The notes: generated by a model from the letters alone, not told the origin. DNA of 64,000 nt from Phoebastria nigripes (GCA_035582835.1 JAYKAV010002931.1:310001-374000), one strand, 5' to 3'. Positions 1 through 12,943 are shown, counted from the first letter of the stretch. A program made the numbers and translations.

Positions 1-479
1 AAGAATTTTACAGGATTTGCTACTTCTGACATATCCTATTACGATTATCATAATTTGATGTGTTTGACTTGCAGTGGTCCTTAGGGAGTCAAAACACGCA
101 GAAGGCAGGCACTCTGCTGGGCTCCACAGCACCCCGCTGGGCTCCGCAGCGCTCCTGGGTACAGCACAAGGGTCTTTGCTGCTCCAAGTGTTCTATAATC
201 TAAGTAATGTTTCAAAAAATAGTATAAACTGTGCTGCTCGAAATAATGCTGGGGAATCAATACCTACTGTATTCCTCAGCAGACACTGTCTGTAAAGAAA
301 GATTACACTTGATCTGTACTTGCTCCATTTGTATTCCCTCACTCTGTTTTTCTACAGTTCCCGCTCTCAGGTTCTGAACCCTTAGAGGAAACAGCACAGT
401 TTTCCATGAACCTCAACTCACCTTCCGCATTGTATGACATATTAAGCTCCACCATTAAAAATATTGTCCAAATTTGTCT
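1..479. other. Intergenic sequence, nothing recognised
   Basis: AT-rich unique-looking sequence. No exon with paired splice sites, no RNA gene and no recognisable repeat was seen on either strand. The short reading frames here are of the length expected by chance. Confidence 0.5.
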
Positions 480-720
480 TGTGTAAAAAATAATGGTAGT
501 ACTCAAGTATTTCATATGTGGACATAGCACCTCAGTTTCCAAAGTGCTGCACAATGGGAGGATGAATGAATGTTTACAATACTCACAAGATAAGTACAGC
601 AGGTAAATATTGTCCCTTATTCAATTATGGAAGTGGAGACAAAGATTTTTACACGATGGAGGGTTAACACAAGTGATCTCCAGCTGGTCTGCAGAACCAC
701 AGCTCTTTTAATGACAAAAA
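480..720 (-). repeat. Decayed MIR/L2-type (CORE-SINE-like) relic
   Basis: Read on the plus strand this follows the antisense order of the amniote MIR/L2 tail: a TAATAATGGTAGTACT start, a CAAAGTGCTGCACAAT block (consensus like CAAAGTGCTTTACAA), then a GTAAATATTGTCCCTTAT block, a GGAGACAAAG block (consensus like GGAAACTGAGGCACAGAG) and a GTTAACACAAGTGATCTCCAG block (consensus like GGTTAAGTGACTTGCCCA). Each block is diverged but they occur in the correct order and spacing. This is an ancient, immobile copy. The exact family needs a repeat-library search. Confidence 0.6.
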
Positions 721-3700
721 TGTCTTGTGACCTTGGAGGAATCCTGATTCTTTGTCCACAGATTTTGGGAACCATTGATCTGTATAAAATCACACAATAC
801 TATGATTTGACACTGTCCTGAAATTTGTGCTGTGTTGTATTGAAGACACTTGACTGTCATGTCTGGGAGAAGGATCTGATTTTACTCAGAAAGAGTTCAA
901 AGAAAAGACAACCTATGTCAAACTGCTGTAGCCAGTGCCACAAAGCAATAGCATGATTGGGTTTATTCTCTCTGCTCTGTTGCTGATGCGTGAGGACCTC
1001 TCCTGGGATCTCTGCGGGGCAGGAAGCAGATCTCCCTCATGGTGTTTGTTGTGCATTTCCTCATAACGCGGGTACAAAAGGACAGCTATTTCACTAAGTG
1101 AAAATTGTACCTGAGTCATTAGGAACAGGAGTTCATTATTATCTCTACAGCAAATCATAGTGGATATCATTAAAATCCCATCTTTATCTGCTTGCCTGCA
1201 GAGCATCTTGTGTTTTAATTCTAGGAAGAAATCAATTTCACTGCAAGTAGTTTGGATAGTGGATTTTACTTTTTCAATGTCATTCCATCTGTGAAAGTGC
1301 CAGTGTTGTCATTATCACTCTTACTAGCTAGAAAGACTCCTCACAGTCAAAAACCCAAGTAGCTGTGAGATACCCTGGGAACCTCCACGTAAATGGACGG
1401 ACTGGGAGAAGCACGACACTCTGAAACCTTCCTCTTGCCATCGAGGCTGCATGTGGGACGGTGAAAATGCTATGTGGGAATGGGCTGACACAGACAATCT
1501 TCAGTTTGGTCAAAAGAAACTCTTTTGCTAAAGGCAAAACCTCTCTCACTAGTGTGTTAGATCACTAGGTTCACAGCAAGCAAACTTTCTGGGTTGAAAA
1601 AAGTACAAAAATCCTGCATAATGAAAGCTGAGTTCTGCAGATGAACGTATCTGTTCGTCTAGGAGCCACAGTCAGATTGTGGTATTTGTCTGACTGTAAG
1701 GAGAGAGATGGGTACAAAGAGACTGACTGCCTCTCAGGCAGCTAGTCTTCCCTTTCCTCTGATTTGTTGTTGGAGTTTTTTTAATCACATTTTGATCTTC
1801 TTTTGAGGGATCGTAAATTGCAGTGAAAGCCCTCTCACTGGCCTAATATTTTAGGATGGCGACAGCAGGCGTAAGTCAATACCTTCTCCTTCAATCATTT
1901 ACACAGTGCCATGCTTCAAGAAAATGAGACAAAATGACAGCCAACCCCTGTGATCCCTCCTCCTGACAAACCCTGCAAGCCAGTGCCAAATTCAATACAA
2001 CCTGTCGTTTTTATTCAGTTTCCCTCTCAACATGAGCTGTTGCTTTCCTACTGTGGCTTCTACGAAACAAAGCCCTTGGCCAGTAAGTAAAGAGTGAAGC
2101 ACTGTACCAGCAGCTCTTTCCCCAATAAAAGATGCTGCATGCAGCTGGGAGAGAAATGCAGCCAGCCCGGATGGGTGAGACCCCCATTGCAGGCCATGCC
2201 AAGACCCACCGTCCCCCTGCCTGGCCTCACCTCTGGCAGGTGGCAGGACAGCGGCAGAGCTGCCAGCACCTGCCCTGGGATGCTCACCCCAGCTCTTGGG
2301 GCACATGCCCCGCTCTGCAACATCACCCATTTCAAAGCCAGAGTGACACTGTTGCACCACGGCGCTTGCAAGCGTGTTTAACGGTCTCATTTTTCACACC
2401 GTATGCTGTTGTTACCATCCTACAACCCCTTCAGTATTTCTACTGACTCTTAGCAAGGCGACCCACCGCCTCTTGCCGGCTATAAAAGCTGCAAAATGGG
2501 GAAGGCAGAAGCCTCACGACTGGCCGCAGCTGCAGGGCTGTTGGCAGCCCCCGGCCCCGGCAGGTGCTGGACTTCCTCAGCCTCCCCAGCGCTGGATCGG
2601 GGCGGCAATGGCATGTACCCACCCCAGCAGGATGCCAGGTGTGGGGGTCAGAACAAGTGTTTTGTTTAGCAGTGAGAAAACATAAGGAGCTCTAGAGCAT
2701 AATTCAGAAAATAATGAGCCGATTTTAGCATGATAACCTCAATCCTACATGACACTACCGGGATAAAATAAAGATCTCCATTCTTAATTCCCGAAGAGAG
2801 CGCCGCAGAAGCAGATGCTTCACTTAAAGGATAGTCTCTGCCCTCCAGCAAAGCCCAGGGAAAACAAAGGATATTTAAAAAGCTCTTTACAGTCAAATGA
2901 TTCTCGAAACAGGCTATTTTGGCCGGAGCCCCAGAGAGCCCTAGAACAATCTAGAAGATGATCTAATCTATATCCACTGCCCATGTTGACAGAAAAACTA
3001 TTTGTGGTGAGTTAAAGTGAGGCACACATGGAGCTCCTAATGGCTTTACCAGCATCCTGCAAACAGAGAGGTCCCTCCCCGTGGGGGAACGTCAACAAGC
3101 AGCCTCAGCTCTGCCGAGATGAGCTTCCAGCTGAGGAAGCCATTACCTGGTGTTTGCATTGGCCCTGGTCGTCTGAAAAGGGAGAGGAGCTCGGCATTTA
3201 CTTTTCTTGAGTTTCTGGGGAGAAGAAATGAGAAAAAAATAAGGGCAGGCAGAACAAAGCTCTCCCTCAAATCTCCCAGCTGTCAAATTTGACAGGATGG
3301 CCAAGGAAAGGGAGAAGAGCAATCAGGAACCAGGAATCCCTGGAGCAGAGTTATAAAATGTCCGGAAAATATGCTGTCTTGGCCAGAAGTGCTCCTGCCT
3401 CCCACACTGGGTCTAAAGGAGGTAAACCTGCCAGGAGCTGTCTGTGCTGGAATAGGGTGGCGGAGGATTCAAGCTTAACTACTTGGTGATGGGTAAGGAC
3501 CATCCTAGAGCTGCTGATTTTTAAACAGGCTGTTCAGACAACACTGTACCTGACCTTTCAACACTGAGTCTCAGGCTTTGCCGCTGTGACTTTGATCCTC
3601 CCTCATGCGCTCTCACGCAACACATTTTCTCTCACAGTCCACATATGAATAAAATATGAAAAGGTGACCCCCATCTTCACGCTGCATTTCTTTGCCTGAT

Positions 3701-3769
3701 GTAGATACTTTGGCACATGTGCAGTGTTTGGTCTGAAAGAACAACCCAGGAGGAAGGAAACGGGAGCTG
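721..3769. other. Intergenic sequence with one GC-rich patch
   Basis: No exon can be defended. Between about 2130 and 2660 the DNA is GC-richer and several overlapping reading frames of 60-130 codons are open on both strands, which fits composition rather than coding. A TATA-box-like TATAAAAG lies at 2481-2488. The rest is AT-rich single-copy-looking DNA. Confidence 0.45.
2481..2488 (+). promoter_or_regulatory. TATA-box-like motif at edge of GC-rich patch
   Basis: A perfect TATAAAAG sits in a GGC-TATAAAAG-CTGC context with GC-rich DNA downstream. An ATG at 2496 opens a 58-codon frame that ends at a TAG. TATA matches occur by chance in AT-rich DNA, and no initiator, CpG island or downstream exon was found, so this is only a weak core-promoter candidate. 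Confidence 0.15.
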
Positions 3770-3850
3770 TAGAGTAATAATACTTTGCATTTCCATAACC
3801 TGCTGTGCCAATGGCCTTCAAAGTGCATGTGAATGAGATTCAGAGATTTG
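3770..3850 (-). repeat. Short MIR/L2-type tail relic
   Basis: The run TAATAATACTTTGCATTTCC followed by CTTCAAAGTGCATGTGAATG resembles the same antisense tail (AATAATACTTTGCA... CTCAAAGTGCTTTACAA) seen at 480-720. Only about 80 bases are recognisable. Confidence 0.45.
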
Positions 3851-6800
3851 CTGCTACACTTTCACTCTTCTGCCAACCCGCATTATTCTGTTATCAATAT
3901 TCTGCAGGCGCCTGCCCTCAGCTTTTGTATGTGTGTGCCTGCATTGAACATCACCACTCCCTTCCCTGGGTATGGCTGTAGTCAAGCATAATTATGCAAA
4001 GCAAACATGTCAGCTCGCACAGCAGCAATCTCTGAAAAATGAAATCCCTATGCTTGCCTCTTAGCAGTAGGAAGATCACAACCATTTTATGTTTGATTCT
4101 GATCTCACACTTGTTCCCTGCTAATGGAATTTCCTTGACTTCAAAGCAGACACGATTTACACAGGAGTGAGATCCTCATAGGGCCCCGTGAGTGTAAACT
4201 GCTCTCAGGCAGTCACACATACTGGTCCAGCAGAGTAATAATCACTCCAGGACCAAGTTCTTCCACTGCTTCTATAGCTGACATCCCACTGAAGACTTGT
4301 TAACAGCAGTGAGTATATGCAAAGCCTTCATTTTCCAGTGTCTGACATCGCATCAGCGCCAGTGGGATTAACCAGCCCGGCCCAATCACAGCAAAAAGTA
4401 CCGCGATGTCAGATTTTAAACCTGGCCTCAATGCTGTGAGCTCAGCACTCATTTCTAGTGGTGAGCTGGAGGGACAAAAACATGACAACAGTCTGAGAAG
4501 GGCTTAATCATCACCGATATTAACTGCAGTTTCCAGCTTGGGAACTATGGATCTGGTTAAGCATTATTATGTGCTTGTTAAAAAAAAAAAGCCCACATGA
4601 ATTAGTAATGGCAGGAAAGATTGGAAGCTCCTCCAGGTACCAGCAGAATAAAAAGTGTGCACAATTTTCTTTCCATGTACATCGTTTACAATGCTGAAAG
4701 AAATTGGTCTGCTGAAAGAGCCAACACTTTCCAAGGGAAATTTTTTATCGCTTTATCTCAGACCTATGAATAAACACAGGGCCATTAAGGAGATGGATAG
4801 GAAAAGTTGGTTTATTACTGCTTTCAGATGCTGTGTTTTCTGCACCGGGAGTAGGCACATGGCAAATGTTACAGAGTCGTAATACCCTTCCTCGTGAGGA
4901 AGAAGGACATAAAATATCAAGCCAAATCTTTGTCAGATAAGTTATCCTACAAGTGAGTGAATGCCTGCATCTAAATATTTGTTTGTTCTTAAAAAAACCC
5001 TCTAGCAATAGATGCTGATTAAAATGAGGCACTGGAATATCAATTTGAGACAACAATGAAGATCGAATCTGATAGCTGGAAGTTTCCACAATGAAATTCA
5101 CACCGACAGCATTCGTGTAAAAAGCAGCATGACAGCAACACAGCAAGCTATAGGAAAAGGACAATAAAGGACATCAGAGACTGATTGTGAGGCTTCAGAC
5201 TGCCATCGTGGCCGGATGAGCTTGCAGGCAGCTTTTCAGACCCCACATCATGACATACAAAGACAGAGAAGCACCCTGTTCCCCAGGGCGAGAAGCTACC
5301 TCCCATTTTTTGCAGAGAGCCACCAGTCAAGAGCGTGCAGCATTTCCCCAGCGCAGCAGATGCCCTGCAAGCTCACGCCCTGCCTTACACTGCAGTGACT
5401 TGTTCCCACTGCAAGAGCTACTTCTGAGTGTGAACTGTAAAACAAGGAAGGCCGTTTGCTGACCACGTGAGCAGCATACCAACATTTTCATGTCTTTGCA
5501 AACCGTAAGCAATCGTTTGAGGGGAAAGGACAGTTGCGAAGTTGCTCACGGGCAGGAGATGACAGGAGTGAGCTAGCCAGGACTCGCTGCATCCTCCACC
5601 CAGCCTCTGCTGAGAGCGCTGGCAGGCCCCATGGGCTCACTGCCTCCCAAAGCTGGTGGGAGGGGAAACCTTTTCCCAAAGCTTTCAGGGTAGCACTGTC
5701 CAGCCATCATTGCTTGGTGAGCCTCCAGCCTGGGAGATGCACTTGTCCTCCTTGAGAACTGTGTGTTTCTCTGACACCGCAGCTGGCACCAATGTGGGAA
5801 AATGAAGAATTGATGTATTTGTTCTGGCTGAAAAGCAGTGGGGAAAATTCATGATAGTTGGTGGGGGACAGCCAGCACAGTACTAGCTCCAGTGTCTTCT
5901 GCTGGCCTTTCCAAACTGGATTAAACTAAATGGCAGCAGATCATCAGATTAAACTCTATGCATACTATAGAATATGTATAAATATTACATGCATTAAACT
6001 ATATGCAGATTACATGGCATAGCATGGAAGAAGCACAGGATCCACACAAGCGTAGAAATAGCTATTAGGCTTCTAAAGTCCCACTTTCACCTTTTACGCA
6101 CTAACAGTCCCCTAAATACCTCGTGTAGCCAAGCTCATAAACCCAACACGTTAAGCAATAGATTTTGTCAGATTTTCCCACTATCCTAAATTATCTAGGT
6201 TCAATAAACCCTGATGATATCACTTTCTCCATTTTCCCACAGTGTCTCCTGGTGAGGAAAGGAAAAACCTTAACTTCCAACTACAATAGCCTTCTCAGCT
6301 TTTAAATAAGGTTTCCCCCACCCAAAGAGGTTAGAATTCAGCTTTCTAACATTGCTGCAAAAACAGTGTCCAGAACCACAGTGCACTGAAGCCTCAGCTC
6401 TGTGTGCTGCTGCATACTGCAGCGCATATTTTTTTTACACTGAGGACCCAGAAACCCCAGGGAATCTGTGGAATACCTCTACAAAGTCTGCAGAAGGCAG
6501 CTGAAAAAAGTAAGACCATGTCAGCAGGCTAAAACTTGCTATATAGGCATCTGTGCCTTCACTAAAAAAAAAAAAAACAACAACTGAAAACAACCGGTAT
6601 AGCACAAATACAAACTACAATGACTTTTTTGCCTTAGTGGGCATGCATCTGGGACTTTGATTTTTCCTCCAAAGAGGAAACAGTGTTTTGCACATGACAG
6701 AAAAAGAGGGTGAGGTTTTACATTTGTTTGCTCTTTAAGGTTAATAATAATCTACAATCCATGTCAGAAATGAGTGCAGTATAAACTATAGAGGATCAAA

Positions 6801-8869
6801 AAGTGTTTGAGTTTTGGTGACACTCCTACTTATTTTGAGGGGTTTCAGTGTTTAGAAAACTATGCGTGACCTGTGCCTCAGGGAGACAGCATACGCTAAG
6901 AGGGGATGGACTGGTTACTTGACCGCTGAGAGTTCAGCTTGGTGTTGGAGTGGTCCAAGTGGTTTGAGTTGCACAAGCCTAACACTGAACTGGACTGAAT
7001 ACCTTAAGAGAGGAATGATTTGGAAGAAAGAAAAAAAGCAAAGTGGACACATTTTCGGACTCAAGCATTTCTCTTCACCTCAGCCTCAGTTCATCCATGG
7101 CTACAGCGATGTTATCGTGAAGCATGCAGAGAGCACGAGCAGGCATCCACCAGTGAAAGTGCTGCCCCTGCCTTCGAGGGACTCATCTTTTCCTCCGTTT
7201 TCCTCCCTGTGCTGCTGCCTCCAGCTCCCTCCTACTGTCCCGCAGCAGTCAGAGGTGTAAGCACTCGCCCCCTCCATCGGCACAGCATCCAACAGTTGGG
7301 CTTGCAGTCAGTCTAAAGTGGGCACTGTGTCAATCAGAGAGTTAAAAATAGAAAGAAGGCTGGTTTGTTTTCCTCAGTAGTCTATAATACATGTCGAAAA
7401 TGAAGTGGCTTGTTCTTAGGCTAATATTTGCCAACCTGTGTTCCTGTACCGGGCAGGTAATCACTGAAACCCGTGTTTGCTCTCTTAGCCTACCTATTAC
7501 AATGAACTGAGCAGCCTGTGATAAGGTTGTTATGTATTTTAGAGCAGGTATAAGTTGAGAGATGCAGGAAGGAAAGGACAAGCTGAATGCTGGAATTCAT
7601 GCCTCCCTTTGTTTAAATCCCGATACAGAGGAGCTACCCATGCAAATACTTCAAAGCATGTCAGGTGTGAGCAGCTATTCAGGACCAGCTAACGCTGTAT
7701 TATTACTGAATGAGTAACAGCACGCTATCAGGCAATACTAATGTTGGGTGGTGGGTGGCAGAAAGCCATTACGGGCTTTGTTGTTATTAGTTTGCATTGA
7801 ACAACTTCACCCTTAACCTTACGGAAATATATTATTTCGCCCTAAGATACAAAATGCCCTTGGAGGCAACTGGCACATTTTACTTGTGCTACAGTCCTTT
7901 TGACTTCTCTGTCCTCCTCTTCTCTCCTCTGGCGTGTCTTTAGATGTGCCCTGTGATAGGGATGTGGTAGAGTCTCATGGAGGGGAAGAAGTGATGAGGA
8001 TCTAACACTCTCAGACTATGTAATCTTGCTGTCCAATTCAGTGTGCTACCACTCAGTCAAACTTTGATATGATAATTAGCCTCTGGCCCCTTTGTAGCCT
8101 GCTCTGCTTAACTCACTGGAGATTTTGAAGATTGGTGCTGGTCTCTCCCTCTCTCATTACTGCTGCCACTGTCTGAATGATAACTTGCCATCACCGCAAG
8201 TAGGAGGACCAGGAGAGTCTGGGCATGCATAGTTAAATCAATCCAAAGGTTATTTGTATCACATTAAATTTCTCCTGCCATTTGCTATATGCAACAAGAA
8301 GAGGCTCTCAAATGAGGTAATGCACATGGAAGGCATTGATAATATATTATGACAGGTATAGTAAATTAATTTGGAGACTACTACAAACAGTGTGAGAACA
8401 TAGATTTTTATTGCAGTTTCATCTGTGGAAAGATGGCAAAAATATCTCTTTTCTTAGTAATTTAAGAGACTGTAGTTGCTTCCAAAATACTTTGATGAAA
8501 ACTTCAGCTTCTTAGACAAGGGAGACTCCACTTGACTGGCCAGAGTCCAGCAGAGCTTTAGCAGTTTAAACCAGCTGAAACCGTGGCCCATAATACTGTG
8601 TTTACACCCTCCGCCCTGGAGAACATTTAAACAGGACAGATCCAAGTTTCTACAGTCAGTGGAAAGACTAACATTAATTTCAGAGCTAAACTGAACCATT
8701 AGCCAAACTGAGTTGAGTCGTTTTAGATGAAACGGAGGCATATACGAAAACAAGTCAGATTTCCAGTTTCAAAAGCACCGATTTCAGAAAGTGAAGTGAT
8801 TAGTGAGGCCAGTCAGGCCAAAGAGTTGTAAGGTACTTCAGCTGAAGGAGACCTATAATTTATTTTCAA
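3851..8869. other. Intergenic sequence, no gene seen
   Basis: About 5 kb of AT-rich DNA without a supportable exon. An A14 run lies at 6564-6577. A stretch at about 4120-4190 (CTTGACTTCAAAGC then GATTTACACAGGAGTGAGAT) resembles a widespread old amniote repeat. The 132-codon frame at 6862-7260 has no coding character or family resemblance that I recognise. Confidence 0.45.
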
Positions 8870-10520
8870 TAAAAGCTGCAAGGAGCTCTCTGGAATTCAC
8901 TTCACGAGGAAAGGAGGACAACTTGCAGGAAGGCGCTACAGACCAAAATGGATGGAGAACCACCTTAGAAAGTCCAGCACAGCATCCATTTGGAAAGAAG
9001 GAAAGAGCTAATCAGCAAAGAAAATTTCATTTTGGAGGCCAGGAAGCACAGGGCTGGGGTAAACATTGCCAAAAGTCAAACCGAGTTAGAAGTTTGCAGA
9101 GGAAATTAAATAGTAATAATAAAAGGAAATCGTAAGAAGTTATTTAGCTATTGAAACACAAAGATTTTAAAGGAGAAAAGAAGTGATGTTTTTATACTGA
9201 GAGGATTAGAGCTGGCGTAGGTGTGTGAAAACACCAAATGAAACTCAGCCTTGGTTTTCTGTAAGAACACTAAAATCTGGAGAAAAGGAGGACAGATATG
9301 GGATGAGTGTCAGGAAATTGAAAATACCTCCCCAGGGGTGAAGCAAAACTCTGAGAGCTGGATGCACTCAGGCAGCGGGGAGCAGATCCCTCACCACAGG
9401 ACACTTGGAGACCTGGCAGCCGCTCCAAGTAATTTTGTCAAGCTGTGAAGGAGAGGGATCCACATGACTTGAGAACAGTAAATATAGTAACCGTAATTCA
9501 GAAAGTGAACTTGCATCTAAAGGCACGTTAGCTTGATTGTAATAGTATGCAAGAGTACAGGGCAAATTTTAAAGGAAAGGAATAATTGATGATGTGATGA
9601 TTAATGAAAAATCAAAGAAAGAACAATAGTCTGGGCCTGCCAGCTGGAGGGTACCAGGCCAGCCTAACGCCTTTCCTTGCAAGAGAGGCGATTGATTGCT
9701 TTAAGGAAGGTAACTGCAGCTGAGCGAAGCTGTCTGAACAACAGAGAAGCACTCGTGATATGGGAAATCATTAGTTAAAATGGAGGGGAAAAAAAGGAAA
9801 AGCACACAAACTGTAGCAAGAAAGTAAGAAATGGCTTTAAAGGGAGATGGCAATGGGTTGTGCTGAAGAAGAACTTGCAGCATTTCCCAGGTGAACTGGG
9901 ATCTTTTCAGCTGTTTCCATCAAGGACTATGGTTGAAAAAGTAGGTGCATGTTAATGAAATTTGCTCATTAGCAACTTGCCAGGAGAGAACTTGGCACAG
10001 AAAGACATCTGAACACGGTACAGGTAGAAACAGATAACCTGCAAGTCTGGAATAATAGTAGTAGAGTGAAATTTAACACCTGTTTCAAGATCATGCCTTT
10101 AGTATCTAACAGGAGGATTTCTGCAGCAGTCTGGGGATTCACCCAGGGGATTCACTACTACATTTCTACAGGAGTCTGGGGAAGTGACAGAGGAGGAGAA
10201 AGAACAGGGAATTTTATTCACTTACAGGAGTTACTGTGAGTCACCAGGGTGATATGGCTGTACAAAATGCAAATATCGTCCTAGACTTTGTACTTTGTAC
10301 TTCCAGTAGACATAGGGAAGTGTTCACAGCCTTGCACAGCACACTAATCAGTATTACTTGGAATATGGAGAACAAGATCAGTAACCCACATTCAGGAGAG
10401 AGAAATTCATATGGAGAAGGTAAGATGAAAAACCCTACTCTATATCAAGAGACTGGGAGAGTTTGACTTGCTCAGCAAATCAAGGGCTCTAGTTGCTTGA
10501 TTTGGTTGGTTAAGTAGAGC
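8870..10520 (+). mobile_element. Ancient CR1-type LINE relic (ORF2, reverse transcriptase to C-terminus)
   Basis: This long plus-strand stretch is a decayed copy of a CR1 retrotransposon ORF2, broken by many stops and frameshifts. Readable pieces appear in the right order. At 9830-9905 a frame reads N-G-F-K-G-R-W-Q-W-V-V-L, like the family's N-W-L-K-G-R-R-Q-R-V-V-L region of the reverse transcriptase. At about 10236-10375 a frame reads SHQGDMAVQNANIVL, then SSRHREVFTAL, matching the family pattern SHQ-DMAV-AN-VL...SSR-REV-AL. At 10426-10470 a frame resembles the M-x-NLxYEERLxELGL end. Upstream, ATTTTAAAGGAAAGG near 9570 and ATGGGAAATCATTAGTTAAAATGG near 9760-9783 also fit. The 5' limit is fuzzy. 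The element is dead, and its divergence suggests it predates modern birds. Confidence 0.75.
10118..10182 (+). repeat. Internal 20-bp direct duplication, 45-bp offset
   Basis: TTTCTGCAGCAGTCTGGGGA at 10118-10137 recurs as TTTCTACAGGAGTCTGGGGA at 10163-10182, 18 of 20 identical. GGGGATTCAC is also repeated between them. It looks like a local tandem duplication inside the CR1 relic after insertion. Confidence 0.7.
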
Positions 10521-12920
10521 GTATAGCCCATTGTGCATTTTGGGTTAAAAAAACAGGTATCTTTGCATGTATGTCTTCCTAGGGATCAGCCCTCATCTTC
10601 TAGTCCTAGTTTCCTCAGAAATCTCTGGGGTGGTACTGACCTAAGGGAAGGTGTATACCTGATGGTGCCTATCTCCATCTCTGGTAAGCTTCTCCTGTTT
10701 TCTATCAAGTTTGGACTTCCTCATCTATCACACCTGGGAAGGGATGAAGAGACACCTTTAAGATAAAAGGATGCTGTAATCAAGGACGTTGCTTTGAAAT
10801 CTGTCATCATACCTGGATTTAGGTACTAAAACATCCCTCTGAGTACAGGTAACCAGAGGCCTGTCTTACAGAGGGCTAAAGGTAGGAGACATGAGTCCTA
10901 CATTAAGGGCTAGATCCAAGGGTGTGCTTTCTTATTCTAAGAAACTTGGGTAGGGAGACTTTTAGGGAGCTTTTGACGTAATAGCTCAATGTCTAAAGTA
11001 CTTGTCCAGGCAATGGGTGGGGTGGGCTGAGTACCCTCCTCAGCCTGGAAAGATCAAACCGGTGTTTTACTACATTTCATAAGAGAAGGTCCTAACCTAT
11101 AGGCTCTAGATGAATCTGGGGTATGGAAATAGTCCACCTTTCATGTTAAAGCCATGCTACTGGGCATCTGAAAACTGAATATTTGTGAAGCTATGGAGGG
11201 AGCACGCAAGAGGGAATGCAGCTTATTAAGACGGCTTAACTGAGAGGAAGATAGGCAGGCAGAGCAAACAGCATGAGCCTTGTTCCCTTAAGAAATTGGA
11301 ATAAATAGTAATTAAAGTAAACAGTTTGCCCTTTCCTGGAGACAGCAATGCAACCTGTCGTGTGATATTTGTTATAAACAGATGATAATTCCTTAGAAGA
11401 CCTGGAAGAGAAATACATGTGTCCTTGTGCATAAGACCACGTGGTGAAATGAGGCTTGGATCACATCCCTCAAAGGACTTACATGTCAAGACACACAGCT
11501 AGTGATTCCCAGACACACACGCATGTTGAAATGGGTGCCCATCTGGCCAGCTTATCTGTCCATCATCTGGGTTAGCCCTTTGGGTGGAATTCATCTCACC
11601 TGATCAACATGGGGCATCAAGTGGAAGCTAATTCTCCAGGTGCCCCCATGATCAGTGAAAGGAGACGAGTGGTTCAGCACTCCTACCTGGTGTGCTCATC
11701 CCACACAGAGGCAGACCAGCCTGCTGTCTTCACAGGTATCTCTGCTGGTTACAGGGAGAGCTGGACAGACAGCTTAGATGACATACCCAGTGTCACAGGG
11801 ACTTGGGCTCCTCCGGGGTTCAGATGCTTTTGGGAATTGTACCTGGCATAAGGCAGGATGGAGAATGAAGATCAGCTTGCCTGTGAGAGACTTCAGGCCA
11901 AACAGCTGTGGATCAAAGAGTTTAATAGCTCCATTGGCAAAGATGATAGATTTTTGCATGTTCAGCAAACCTAATCTCTTCATTGAACTTAGAAAATTTA
12001 CAAGCTCTCCTGGCGCAGTTGGTGGAGCTTGTAACCTTTGTGATCAGATGAAGCCAATGGAACATATGTGTTATGAGTGCCAAGTAGTTCAGATGTTCCT
12101 TTCCCTCCTTCTTCCTTTTAAACAGCAGAAAAATAAAAGTAAACAACTACCATTAAGATTAAAAAATAGAGCATTCAAATCCCAGGAAATCTCCCAAATC
12201 AGAGATCCCACTGCAGGAATAATTCTGTCCCACTTATCTTTCTACTTTCTGTGAGAAGTGTTTATCATCAACATGTAGCAAGACCACAGAGATTATCATC
12301 GTTCTACAGCTGGCAATATTCACTTCAGGAATATCTTTCCTGTTTCAGGGCTTGATTTCTCAACATGAATTTTTTCATTAACTTCAGTACTTTGCTTTTC
12401 ATTATCCTCCCATTGGGAAATGACTTGACAAAATAATTAGGAATGCCAGTTTGATGCAGGAGTTCACTTGCTACACACCTACTCATTTTCCTGTTTGCAT
12501 TTGTGTAGCAGGGCTCTGCATGTGTAGATAAACAAAGAAGAGTCCTACAGGTCCGGGAATAAGTCAAATATAAAGAAAGAATCAGGTAAGCCAAGCTAAC
12601 TCCTTATTGCCAAATAATTCTGAGCTCATTGGACACATCAATGGTTTAGAAGGAGCTGAAGTACATTAACAAGGAAAATGCTAAGAGGGAGCATTATGGG
12701 GGGTTATGCCTACTCTGCATCCAGAGGGCAGCCCCGACTGCCCCAGGGTGTGCCAGACACAGCACAGATGCAGCAGTCCTGGGGGAAGGTGCAGCTAAAA
12801 CCAACCTCCTGGGCATGTGGGACTGCTGCACTCAAACATCCCCAGAAAGTGAGTCCACTGCCTATGCACACCTCTGGTATGAGCTACCCACAGGCAGTCT
12901 CTGCAGTCTGCCAATGAGGT

Positions 12921-12943
12921 GGGGTGGGATGGGATAGGGTGGG
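12921..12943 (+). other. G-quadruplex motif (five G-runs)
   Basis: The segment has G-runs of 4, 3, 3, 3 and 3 separated by T, AT, ATA and T. The short loops satisfy the standard G3+N1-7 rule with one spare run. This is a sequence motif only; no promoter is evident nearby. Confidence 0.7.

Noticed and set aside
11778..12254. 158-codon plus-strand frame
   Set aside because: A minus-strand frame overlaps it, it has no domain, and it runs into AT-rich low-complexity sequence.
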